From Paenibacillus sp. LHD-38 (lineage in GTDB: Bacteria; Bacillota; Bacilli; Paenibacillales; Paenibacillaceae): a DNA stretch of 64,000 nt. Shown here piece after piece: positions 43,197 through 51,740 of this stretch. The position numbers were made by a program, and so were the translations under genes. The stretch spans positions 1-64,000 of the forward strand of contig NZ_JAVIFU010000039.1 of NCBI RefSeq assembly GCF_031157315.1. Reading direction: 5' to 3'. The notes below the pieces were generated by a model, which saw only the letters and a program-made list of their open reading frames with translations, searched no databases and had not been told where the DNA came from. Each line of letters opens with the position of its first letter. The first letter of the stretch is position 1.

Positions 43197-44918
43197 TTGA
43201 ATCGCTTGTTAACGAGAATGGTATTATTTTTCTCCACTTTAATTTTGCTTGCAGGAGTCATACTCGGTATGACTATTTATCGATCGTCGACGGGGTTGGT
43301 TGAAACGTCATTGGGTGCACAGGCGCAGCTTGTCGCCGAGAATGCGGCGAAACTGGTGGATTTGAAGGCTTATTCCGAGCTCAGCACAGCTGCTGTTGAG
43401 ACCGAATATTACACGAAGCTGCGAGGACAGCTTAATGAACTGCGAGAAATGAACGGATTGAAATATTTATATACGCTGGCTAAGACGGAGAAGGACGGCA
43501 AGCCCGTTTATTATTATGTCGTTGACGGTGCTTCAGAGGACGTAGATCCAGAGGATTTCTCGGCGCTTGGCGATCCCGAGGAAAATGAATATCCAGGCAT
43601 GGTCAAAGCCTTTGCTGAAGGCAAGCCGCAAATTGGAGAATTAACGAATGATGCCGAATACGGGGCAACGATTACGGCGTATGTGCCCTTAAAGAACGAG
43701 GTCGGCGAGCTGCTTGGCGTGGTGGGCGCTGATTTTGACGCAACCAAGGTCTATGCGCTAATGGATGAGAACAGCAAGGCGGCCCTATATGTGACAAGCG
43801 CCATTATTGCAGCAGGCATCGTACTCGTCTTTTTGCTGGCAAGCTATTTGACGAGACCGCTGCTTCAGCTAACCTCGCAGGTTGCCAGGGTTAGAGAGGG
43901 CGACATGACCGTTGCCATAAAGACAAGCCGAAAGGATGAAATCGGACATCTGGCCAAAACCTTCGAGCAGCTTGTATCGAATACACGGACTGTCATTAGA
44001 AGCATGAGAGACAATTCGGAGCGTCTGCTCCAAGCCTCGGAGGGTGTCTCAAGCCATGCGCGGAGCACAACAGAAGCGAGCCGATTGATAGCCTCGAGCA
44101 TTCAGGATGCTTCGGGCGGTGCGAACATACAAGTCATTAGAGCGGCTGATATGACCAAAGCGGTAGAAGGTATGACGCACAGCATGCTGCGGATTACGGA
44201 ATCGGCTGCGATTGTGTCGGATGTCGCGCAGGAGACGATGGAACAAACCGAGCGCGGCAATGAGTTAATCGTTCATGCGATGGCGGAAATGGAGTCTATC
44301 CACTACACGGCTGCGCAAATGCTGGCAGCAACGAAGCGCTTGGAAAGCCGTTCAGGTGAGATCGGGGAAATTACGAATGTGATGGCGGGCATTGCGAAGC
44401 AAACGAACTTGCTTGCCTTAAACGCGGCTATCGAAGCCTCGCATGCGGGAGAGAACGGCAAAGGATTTGCTGTCGTAGCGGAGGAGGTGCGCAAGCTGGC
44501 TGCCCAATCCCAAGTTTCGGCAACTCAGATTGGCGAGCTGATCTCGGCGATTTTGGAGCAAACCACGCAGCTGTCTTCCGATATGGAGACGAATACGCAG
44601 AAGGTGGAGTCAGGGCTTCATCTTGTGAAGGATGCGGGAGCGGCTTTCCAGTCGATCGTGACGGGGCTGGAGCAAGTGAACATGCAGCTGCAGGAGGTGT
44701 CTGCGGCCTCGGAAGAGGTATCCGCCGAATCAGAGGAAGTGGCGGCATCGGTCGAGGAGATGGAGCGGATTTCGCGGCAGGCAGCTCAGCATTTCGAAGG
44801 AATCGCGATTAACTCCGGTGCGCAGATCGTTTCTATGGATGAGGTTAGCTCTTCGGCTGAGCTGATCCGTTCAATGTCTGACGAGCTGACATCGCTGAAT
44901 AAGCGTTTTATAGTCTAG
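43197..44918 (+). CDS. Methyl-accepting chemotaxis protein
   Basis: A 573-residue transmembrane chemoreceptor. TM1 (about 8-27), extracellular Cache-like sensor (about 30-196), TM2 (198-218), HAMP (219-272), and the cytoplasmic coiled-coil signalling domain with the hairpin tip ITNVMAGIAKQTNLLALNAA and EASHAGENGKGFAVVAEEVR. It signals to CheA/CheW; the ligand is unknown. TTG start with GGAAGGGG eight bases upstream. Monocistronic. Confidence 0.93.
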   Translation: MNRLLTRMVLFFSTLILLAGVILGMTIYRSSTGLVETSLGAQAQLVAENAAKLVDLKAYSELSTAAVETEYYTKLRGQLNELREMNGLKYLYTLAKTEKDGKPVYYYVVDGASEDVDPEDFSALGDPEENEYPGMVKAFAEGKPQIGELTNDAEYGATITAYVPLKNEVGELLGVVGADFDATKVYALMDENSKAALYVTSAIIAAGIVLVFLLASYLTRPLLQLTSQVARVREGDMTVAIKTSRKDEIGHLAKTFEQLVSNTRTVIRSMRDNSERLLQASEGVSSHARSTTEASRLIASSIQDASGGANIQVIRAADMTKAVEGMTHSMLRITESAAIVSDVAQETMEQTERGNELIVHAMAEMESIHYTAAQMLAATKRLESRSGEIGEITNVMAGIAKQTNLLALNAAIEASHAGENGKGFAVVAEEVRKLAAQSQVSATQIGELISAILEQTTQLSSDMETNTQKVESGLHLVKDAGAAFQSIVTGLEQVNMQLQEVSAASEEVSAESEEVAASVEEMERISRQAAQHFEGIAINSGAQIVSMDEVSSSAELIRSMSDELTSLNKRFIV

Positions 44919-44980
44919 CGGATCATTATTCACAAATTTTATAATTTAATCCGGTGTAAAGGTATAGGAATAAGGAACAC

Positions 44981-45010
44981 TTAAAGTTATAATGGTTTTT
45001 AGTATATAAT
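44981..45010 (+). promoter_or_regulatory. Candidate sigma-A promoter of ppaC
   Basis: TTAAAG, 18-bp spacer, TATAAT, 71 bp before the ppaC start. The -10 box is perfect, the -35 weak. Confidence 0.45.
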
Positions 45011-45080
45011 CAATAAAAGGATACGGGCTGCTAACGACTGTTAGGCTCATCCGACAAATAACCTTTAAGGAGTACTCGAA

Positions 45081-46013
45081 ATGACTAAAACGCTTATTTT
45101 CGGGCACAAAAACCCGGATACCGACACAATTACATCAGCTATTGCTTACGCTGAGCTGAAAACAAAGCTAGGTGCTGACGTTGAGGCGATTCGCCTTGGA
45201 GACGTAAACGGCGAAACCCAATACGCACTTGATTACTTCGGAATCGCGGCACCTCGTTTGATTGAGAACGTTGCTGACGAGACGGATACTGTTATTTTGG
45301 TTGATCATAATGAGCGCCAACAAAGCGCGAACGATATCGATAGAGTACAAGTGCTAGAGGTTATCGACCACCACCGCATTGCTAATTTCGAGACAAGCGC
45401 GCCGCTTTACTTCCGCGCTGAGCCTGTAGGCTGCACAGCGACAATTTTGAATAAATTGTACAAAGAAAACGGCGTAGAAATCCGTAAAGAAATTGCCGGC
45501 CTTATGCTGTCTGCAATCATTTCCGATTCCTTGCTCTTCAAATCGCCGACTTGCACGGATCAAGACGTTGCAGCTGCTCGCGAGCTTGCTGAAATTGCTG
45601 GCGTTAACGCAGAAACTTACGGACTGGACATGCTTAAAGCAGGCGCAGACCTAAGCGACAAAACGATTGCACAGCTGATCTCCCTTGATGCGAAAGAATT
45701 CTCGATGGGCAGCTACAAAGTTGAAATCGCACAAGTAAACGCGGTAGATACAAACGATGTTATTTCCCGTCAAGCAGAGCTGGAAGCAGCTCTTAACGAT
45801 ATTATCGAAACAAAAGGTCTTGACTTGTTCCTGCTTGTCGTTACGGATATTCTTAACAATGATTCCGTAGCGCTTGCACTCGGCGCGCAAGCATCGGCTG
45901 TAGAGAAAGCTTACAACGTAACTTTGTCCGATAACAAAGCGTTATTGAAGGGCGTTGTATCCCGTAAATCGCAAATCGTACCTGTTCTTACAGAAACGTT
46001 AAGCAGCCTGTAA
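45081..46013 (+). CDS. ppaC: Manganese-dependent inorganic pyrophosphatase
   Basis: Family II (DHH) pyrophosphatase, 310 residues, hydrolysing PPi in the cytoplasm. Metal ligands are in expected places: H9, D13 and D15 in FGHKNPDTDT, VDHNERQQS, the DHH motif DHHRI, and SDSLLFKSPT. The C-terminal DHHA2 domain contains SRKSQIVP. A good ribosome site (AAGGAG) precedes the ATG. Codon choice is strongly biased, as expected of a highly expressed gene. Confidence 0.96.
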   Translation: MTKTLIFGHKNPDTDTITSAIAYAELKTKLGADVEAIRLGDVNGETQYALDYFGIAAPRLIENVADETDTVILVDHNERQQSANDIDRVQVLEVIDHHRIANFETSAPLYFRAEPVGCTATILNKLYKENGVEIRKEIAGLMLSAIISDSLLFKSPTCTDQDVAAARELAEIAGVNAETYGLDMLKAGADLSDKTIAQLISLDAKEFSMGSYKVEIAQVNAVDTNDVISRQAELEAALNDIIETKGLDLFLLVVTDILNNDSVALALGAQASAVEKAYNVTLSDNKALLKGVVSRKSQIVPVLTETLSSL

Positions 46014-46051
46014 GAAACGGAGCGGCTGGTGCCGTTCGTCAACAAAAAAAC

Positions 46052-46098
46052 AGCAGTCTGAAGCTTGTTTTTCAAGTTTCAGGCTGCTTTTGTTTTGT
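46052..46098 (+). terminator. Rho-independent terminator
   Basis: A 16-bp stem (46052-46067 with 46073-46088, two G:U) with a T5 loop and a T-rich tail, after ppaC. Confidence 0.9.
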
Positions 46099-46126
46099 TA
46101 TACTAGATCAAGAAGGAGCGGATCAA

Positions 46127-46423
46127 ATGTTTAATATAACCGAGTACAGCGCTGAATTAATGAAGGATCCTTTTGGCATTTTGAGCGGAACGAGGTATGA
46201 ATTCATACTCGATCTGGCTGTGGAAGAGGATGATGAGCTTTATCAGGAAGAGGGCGTCACGCTCCGCGTCATTTATGTCATAGACGGGGATACGGCCAAG
46301 ATCGCCAAATATGAGTTTTTGACGACTTCCACGAATAAATACATTGATTTTGAACTGGAAGAGGAAGAAGAGAAAATGGTGCTTTCGTTCTGCAAGGAGC
46401 ATTTTGAGAAGCCCCAAGAATAA
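46127..46423 (+). CDS. Small acidic protein of unknown function
   Basis: A 98-residue, strongly acidic protein (MFNITEYSAELMKDPFGILSG, then a region rich in E and D and ending FCKEHFEKPQE). It resembles a small Bacillales family of unknown role (possibly DUF6509; not verified). AAGGAGCGG precedes the ATG. No signal peptide or membrane segment. A perfect hairpin lies 48 bp downstream. Confidence 0.75.
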   Translation: MFNITEYSAELMKDPFGILSGTRYEFILDLAVEEDDELYQEEGVTLRVIYVIDGDTAKIAKYEFLTTSTNKYIDFELEEEEEKMVLSFCKEHFEKPQE

Positions 46424-46470
46424 AGGAACTCGCAGATGCATGGACCATACATAACGATGAACAAAGCTTC

Positions 46471-46501
46471 GCGAATAGAGCCCCTGGTCGGCTCTATTCG
46501 C
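46471..46501. promoter_or_regulatory. Perfect 12-bp hairpin without U-tract
   Basis: GCGAATAGAGCC / GGCTCTATTCGC with a 7-base loop, between the small acidic-protein gene and the next kinase gene. Lacks a poly-T tail, so an mRNA-stability or attenuation role, or a protein site, is possible. Confidence 0.5.
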
Positions 46502-46549
46502 ATAGCTTGCTGTTGCAGCAATAAAATCGATAACGGGAGATGAATAACC

Positions 46550-47515
46550 ATGGAAAGTGCGATAAAAAGGAAGCTCACGGATCAGGAAATGACAGCGATT
46601 ACAATTAAAAATTTAGGTAAAGCTGCAGCAGCTGTAAAGGAGCTGACGGATGGCTGGGCTAACGCGGCATATCTAGTTACGCTGGAGGATGGGAAATCGG
46701 TCATCGTGAAAGCGGCTCCGTCTTCGAATACGAAGATGATGAGCTACGAGCAAGGGCTTATGCAAGCGGAGGTGGGCGTTCTGCGTCTTGTGAAGGAAGC
46801 CGGAGTATTGCCCGTTCCTGCTGTTTATGCCCATGATGCTACCGAATCGCTTGTCGATTGCGAGTATTTCATTATGGAGATGCTGGAGGGCGAGCCTTAC
46901 AATAAGGTGAAGGATGATCTTACCGAAGATCAGCGAAATAAAATTGATTATCAGCTTGGCGTGTATAACCGCCAATTAAACGAGATACGCGGGGAACGGT
47001 TCGGTTTATATGCGGCGGCCTTGAAGGAGATCTCCTCCTGGAGAGAAACGTTCCATACATTACTGCTCGGCGTTCTCGCTGACGGTGAAAGCGAAGGGGT
47101 TTGCTTGCCCGCGGACTACGATACGATTCGTAACGAGACTGCGCTTAGAATAGGCGTGCTGGATGAGGTCACGGAACCGAGGCTGGTGCACTGGGATTTA
47201 TGGGACGGCAACGTATTTATAAAGGACGGGACCATTTCTGGCATTATTGATTTTGAGCGGGCGCTTTGGGGCGATCCGCTGATGGAGAACTATTTTAGCC
47301 ATTTCAATCAGTCTGCGTCCTTTCTTGAGGGCTACGGCATAGGGAAACTTTCACCGGAGCAGCAAAGCCGCAGAGCACTCTATGATCTTTATTTGGATCT
47401 TATTCTTTGCATAGAGTGTCCGTTCAGGCAGTATGAGGATCAGAATCACTTACGGTGGGTGCAGGATAATATGGAGCAGGGCTGGAAGCGTTTTTTGGAA
47501 TCTAAATGTTTATAA
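46550..47515 (+). CDS. APH-family phosphotransferase
   Basis: A 321-residue kinase-fold protein. N-lobe lysine in KSVIVKAAPS, catalytic motif LVHWDLWDGNVF, metal motif IIDFERALWGDP. It belongs to the broad APH family and is not close to known aminoglycoside-resistance enzymes by eye. It is distinct from the phosphotransferase at 28.4 kb (Brenner motif HWD rather than HGD). Ribosome site GGGAGATG upstream of ATG. Confidence 0.88.
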   Translation: MESAIKRKLTDQEMTAITIKNLGKAAAAVKELTDGWANAAYLVTLEDGKSVIVKAAPSSNTKMMSYEQGLMQAEVGVLRLVKEAGVLPVPAVYAHDATESLVDCEYFIMEMLEGEPYNKVKDDLTEDQRNKIDYQLGVYNRQLNEIRGERFGLYAAALKEISSWRETFHTLLLGVLADGESEGVCLPADYDTIRNETALRIGVLDEVTEPRLVHWDLWDGNVFIKDGTISGIIDFERALWGDPLMENYFSHFNQSASFLEGYGIGKLSPEQQSRRALYDLYLDLILCIECPFRQYEDQNHLRWVQDNMEQGWKRFLESKCL

Positions 47516-47555
47516 GTTTTTAATCAGCCGTTACAGCTTGGAAAAAAACCATTGC

Positions 47556-47867
47556 TTAGCTAAAATTGGCATAGAGCATAAAACCGCCAATAGCCAGCAC
47601 CCAAATCAGCGGAATCATTGCGATAGTTACCGCTGTTTTCATTTTATTGTAGCGGTACAGCACCCAACTGACGATGATGGACAAAATAAGCGCCACGGGA
47701 TAAAGCCAGTTGACAATAAAGAGCAACACAGGCCAAAATACATTTTCGGTGCCGGGATTATCGAACATCATCACGGACATTAACGCAACAAATAACCAAA
47801 CCAACGTAAAGAGCCCGAAAAAAATCTGGCTAATCAGCATCGTAAAAAAAACTTTTTTATTTTTCAT
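47556..47867 (-). CDS. Small three-helix membrane protein
   Basis: A 103-residue hydrophobic protein with about three membrane segments (residues 8-33, 44-66, 75-98) and a short positively charged N-terminus (MKNKK). No family recognised. GGGGGATTTCACAAC precedes the ATG. Convergent with the phosphotransferase gene. Confidence 0.72.
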   Translation of the reverse strand: MKNKKVFFTMLISQIFFGLFTLVWLFVALMSVMMFDNPGTENVFWPVLLFIVNWLYPVALILSIIVSWVLYRYNKMKTAVTIAMIPLIWVLAIGGFMLYANFS

Positions 47868-48031
47868 GTTGTGAAATCCCCCCGCTTTATATTAAAGCAA
47901 GCATTTGTTTTTGCACAAGAGAAATGTTACTTTCTGGCACTCCCTTTCTCCCCTTTGTTATTTGTCACCCCTTAACCGCATAAAATTCAAAAAAGGCTAT
48001 TTTTTGCAAGGCTTGCAGAAAGGAGCAGGTG

Positions 48032-49243
48032 ATGAACAGGGCACAGAAGGATATTGAACTGGCAGAGCAATACGGCGCCCATAATTATCATCCCCTGCCG
48101 ATTGTCATTAGCAGCGCAGAGGGCGTTTGGGTGCAGGATCCGGAAGGCGCGCGCTACATGGATATGCTGAGCGCTTATTCGGCTTTGAATCAAGGGCATC
48201 GTCATCCCCGCATCATCGAAGCGTTAAAGGAGCAAGCGGATAAGGTTACCCTTACGTCACGAGCCTTTCATAATGAAGCTTTAGGCGTTTTCTGCGAGAA
48301 GCTTGCCGCTTATACCGGAAAGGAACGTATTCTTCCCATGAATACAGGGGCTGAGGCGGTCGAGACGGCGATAAAAGCGGTAAGGCGCTGGGCTTACAGC
48401 GTCAAGCATATACCCGAAAATCAAGCGGAGATCATTGTTTTTGAAGGCAATTTTCACGGAAGGACGCTGACGGTTACCTCATTCTCCTCAAGCGAGGCTT
48501 ACCGGCAGGGGTTCGGACCCTTCACGCCAGGATTTCGGATCGTGCCCTACGGAGATATCGAAGCGCTAAAAACGGCAATTCAGCCGAATACGGCTGCGGT
48601 GCTGATTGAGCCGATTCAAGGCGAGGCAGGCATACGGATTCCGCCGAATGGATTTCTTGCAGCTGCAGCTAAGCTGTGCGAGGAGCATCAGCTGCTGCTG
48701 GTGGCAGATGAGATTCAAACGGGCTTTGGGCGCACAGGACGCAAATTCGCTTGCGATTGGGAGGAAATTGTTCCCGATATTTACATTATGGGCAAGGCCC
48801 TTGGCGGAGGAGTCATGCCCGTATCGGCGATTGCGGCGAATGCGGGCATCATGGACGTGTTTGATCCAGGCTCGCACGGCTCGACGTTTGGAGGCAATCC
48901 GCTGAGCTGCGCCGTTGCCATTGCTTCGCTCCAAGTTATCGAGGAGGAAGAGCTGGCGGACCGGTCGCTTACGCTTGGGAGCTATTTCATAATTAAGCTT
49001 GCAACGCTGCGGCATCCGGACATCATTAAAATTAGAGGCCGCGGCCTATTCATTGCCATCGAGCTGTCCGTACCAGCTAGGGCCTATTGCGAGAAGCTGA
49101 TGCTGGCAGGTCTGCTCTGCAAGGAAACGCATGAATTCGTCATCCGGCTGGCGCCTCCGCTCACCATAACGACGGATGAGATCGATTGGGCATTTGAGCG
49201 GATTCAGGAGGTCTTCCATAACAACGCTTTGGCAGGGGAGTGA
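48032..49243 (+). CDS. rocD: Ornithine aminotransferase
   Basis: PLP enzyme converting ornithine and 2-oxoglutarate to glutamate 5-semialdehyde and glutamate; 403 residues. Class III aminotransferase motifs: LPMNTGAEAVETAIKAVRRW, EPIQGEAGIRIPP, VADEIQTGFGRTG and the PLP lysine in IMGKALGGGVMPVSA. AAAGGAG lies six bases before the ATG. First gene of rocD-rocF-rocA. Upstream, TGGCAC (47935-47940) resembles a sigma-54 -24 box as used by B. subtilis roc operons, but the matching -12 box is poor. Confidence 0.95.
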   Translation: MNRAQKDIELAEQYGAHNYHPLPIVISSAEGVWVQDPEGARYMDMLSAYSALNQGHRHPRIIEALKEQADKVTLTSRAFHNEALGVFCEKLAAYTGKERILPMNTGAEAVETAIKAVRRWAYSVKHIPENQAEIIVFEGNFHGRTLTVTSFSSSEAYRQGFGPFTPGFRIVPYGDIEALKTAIQPNTAAVLIEPIQGEAGIRIPPNGFLAAAAKLCEEHQLLLVADEIQTGFGRTGRKFACDWEEIVPDIYIMGKALGGGVMPVSAIAANAGIMDVFDPGSHGSTFGGNPLSCAVAIASLQVIEEEELADRSLTLGSYFIIKLATLRHPDIIKIRGRGLFIAIELSVPARAYCEKLMLAGLLCKETHEFVIRLAPPLTITTDEIDWAFERIQEVFHNNALAGE

Positions 49244-49248
49244 CGGCT

Positions 49249-50151
49249 ATGACCATTCAAGAGGTTGCAATCGTTGCGGTTCCTTTTGGAAAAGGGGCCG
49301 GTACCCCCGGAGCGGAGCTTGGTCCGGCACATATTTTGCATGCAGCAGCGCTGGAGGGTAAGCTGACGGAGCTGAATATTGCTTACCGATTAGCCGGGGA
49401 AATCAGCCTGGTCTCGCCTTTGCCGCCGCTGAAGTCGGCGAATGCCAAACATTTGTCTGAAGTGCATGACATAAGCAGCAGGCTGTCGGACCGCGTATCG
49501 GACATCGTAGACGAGGGCGCATTCCCGCTCGTTCTTGGCGGTGATCACAGCATCTCGATCGGGACGGTCGCGGGACTGGCGGAGCATTATGCGAACCTTG
49601 GTGTCATTTGGTTTGATGCCCATTCGGATCTGAACACGGAGGACACAAGCCCCTCCGGCAATATCCATGGCATGTCGCTTGGCATCAGCCTTGGGCGAGG
49701 GATCCCGCTGTTGACGAGCTTGAGGGGGATTTTGCCCAAAATAAAGCCGGAGCATGTCGCGATTGTTGGCGCCAGGTCGCTCGACGCTGGGGAAAAGGCA
49801 TATATTCGCTCGTTAGGCATCGCATGTTATACGATGCATGACATCGACCGGCTGGGCATTGCGCGGGTGATGGAGAAAGTCATTGGACAGATGAAGCAAA
49901 CGACGGACGGCGTGCATGTCAGCTTCGATATCGACAGCCTTGATCCCATTGAGGCACCCGGTACAGGGACGCCTGTACGGGGAGGCCTCAGCTATCGGGA
50001 GGCGCATCTTGCGCTGGAGCTCCTGTTCCAGTCGGATATCGTAACATCGGCGGAGTTCGTAGAAGTCAACCCAAGCCTCGACCATAATGATCAGACGGCT
50101 AAGCTAGCTGTGGAGCTGATCGGCTCGCTGCTTGGCGAGCAGATTTTGTAA
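49249..50151 (+). CDS. rocF: Arginase
   Basis: Mn-dependent hydrolase releasing urea and ornithine from arginine; 300 residues. Metal-binding motifs GGDHSISIGT, WFDAHSDLNT, and SFDIDSLDPIEAPGTGTPV are intact. ATG at 49249 has AGGGGAG eight bases upstream, the site overlapping the rocD stop. The middle gene of the operon supplies ornithine to RocD. Confidence 0.95.
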   Translation: MTIQEVAIVAVPFGKGAGTPGAELGPAHILHAAALEGKLTELNIAYRLAGEISLVSPLPPLKSANAKHLSEVHDISSRLSDRVSDIVDEGAFPLVLGGDHSISIGTVAGLAEHYANLGVIWFDAHSDLNTEDTSPSGNIHGMSLGISLGRGIPLLTSLRGILPKIKPEHVAIVGARSLDAGEKAYIRSLGIACYTMHDIDRLGIARVMEKVIGQMKQTTDGVHVSFDIDSLDPIEAPGTGTPVRGGLSYREAHLALELLFQSDIVTSAEFVEVNPSLDHNDQTAKLAVELIGSLLGEQIL

Positions 50152-50189
50152 AGGATGAATCGATTCGAATGGATAGGAGGGATACGCCT

Positions 50190-51737
50190 ATGCGGGAGCC
50201 ATTTCAGAACGAACCTTTTACCGATTTTAATGTAACCGACCATATCAACGATTTTCAGGAGGCGCTGCGCAAGGTGGAGCTGGAGCTCGGCCGGGAATAT
50301 ATGCTAAAGATTGGGCCTGATCGTATCGAAACGATACAAAAGCGGAAATCGATTAACCCTTCGAATGTGAAGCAGATTGTGGGCATTGTATCTCAAGCAG
50401 ACACGAATTTTGCGCATAAGGCCGTTCTCGCGGCTGCTGCTGCGTTTGAGGATTGGAAGAAAGTGACGCCTCCCGCCAGAGCAAGAGTGCTTTACAAGGC
50501 GGCAGCCTTGCTGAGACGGCGCAAGCATGAATTTTCTGCATGGCTCGTGTACGAAGCGGGCAAAAGCTGGGCCGAGGCCGATGGAGATACGGCCGAAGCG
50601 ATTGATTTTCTGGAATTTTACGGTCGAGAAATGGAGAGACTGGCCGAGCGCCAGCCGCTGGTGCCTTTAACAGGCGAGGATAACGAGCTTGTCTACATTC
50701 CGCTTGGCGTGGGCATCATTATCCCGCCCTGGAACTTTCCGCTTGCCATACTTGCGGGCATGACGATGGCGGCAGTCGTTGCCGGTAATACCGTGGTTCT
50801 GAAGCCAGCCAGCGCTACCGCCGTCATTGCCGCCAAGTTTGTCGAGCTTCTGGACGCTGCGGGACTGCCGGACGGCGTGGTGAACTTCCTGCCGGGAGCG
50901 GGCAGCGAGGTGGGCGATTTTCTGGTGGAGCATCCATTAACCCGCTTTATCTGCTTTACGGGCTCCAGGGAGATCGGTTTGCGTATCAACGAGAAGGCGT
51001 CTATTAACCAGCAGGATCAAAGATGGATCAAACGGATCGTGGCGGAGATGGGCGGCAAGGATACGATTATCGTGGATGAGGATGCGGATCTTGATCTTGC
51101 CGCGGATGCGATTACCGCCTCCGCCTTTGGTTATGCCGGTCAGAAATGCTCCGCCTGCTCGCGGGCGGTCGTGCATGAGCTGGTCTATGAAGAGGTTATT
51201 GAGAAGGTTGTGGAAAGAACGAAGCAGCTTAAGCTTGGGAAGGCCAGCGAGCAGAGCACCGATGTGGGACCTGTCATTGATGAACGAGCTTATATGAGTA
51301 TTTTAAAATATATCGAGGTTGGGCGCAGCGAAGGCGTTATCGTGCACGGAGGGACAATCGGAGACAGCAGCGGTTATTTCATTGAGCCGACGATTGTCAG
51401 GGATGTGGCCCCTTACGCGCGCATTTCCCAGGAGGAAATATTCGGGCCCGTCTTAGCCTTTATCAAAGCCGATAACTTCGATGCGGCGCTTGATATTGCG
51501 AACAATACCGAATATGGATTGACGGGCGCGGTCATCTCGCGGAACCGCAGCCGCTTGGAGCAGGCCCGCGAGCAGTTCCATGTAGGTAATCTTTATTTGA
51601 ATCGGAAGTGCACGGGTGCTTTAGTCGGCGTCCATCCCTTTGGCGGCTTTAATATGTCGGGTACGGATTCGAAAGCAGGCGGACGCGATTACTTGTTGCT
51701 CTTCATGCAGGCGAAGGTTGTATCAGAGAGGTTCTAA
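50190..51737 (+). CDS. rocA: 1-pyrroline-5-carboxylate dehydrogenase
   Basis: NAD-dependent aldehyde dehydrogenase oxidising pyrroline-5-carboxylate/glutamate semialdehyde to glutamate; 515 residues, the usual RocA length. IPPWNFPLAILAG and GNTVVLKPAS in the cofactor domain, active-site Glu in VAEMGGKD and Cys in AGQKCSACSR. ATG at 50190 is preferred: ATAGGAGG precedes it, whereas the ATG at 50169 would include that site. Completes the pathway arginine to glutamate. Its stop lies 3 bp from the convergent MocR gene. Confidence 0.95.
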   Translation: MREPFQNEPFTDFNVTDHINDFQEALRKVELELGREYMLKIGPDRIETIQKRKSINPSNVKQIVGIVSQADTNFAHKAVLAAAAAFEDWKKVTPPARARVLYKAAALLRRRKHEFSAWLVYEAGKSWAEADGDTAEAIDFLEFYGREMERLAERQPLVPLTGEDNELVYIPLGVGIIIPPWNFPLAILAGMTMAAVVAGNTVVLKPASATAVIAAKFVELLDAAGLPDGVVNFLPGAGSEVGDFLVEHPLTRFICFTGSREIGLRINEKASINQQDQRWIKRIVAEMGGKDTIIVDEDADLDLAADAITASAFGYAGQKCSACSRAVVHELVYEEVIEKVVERTKQLKLGKASEQSTDVGPVIDERAYMSILKYIEVGRSEGVIVHGGTIGDSSGYFIEPTIVRDVAPYARISQEEIFGPVLAFIKADNFDAALDIANNTEYGLTGAVISRNRSRLEQAREQFHVGNLYLNRKCTGALVGVHPFGGFNMSGTDSKAGGRDYLLLFMQAKVVSERF

Positions 51738-51740
51738 CGG

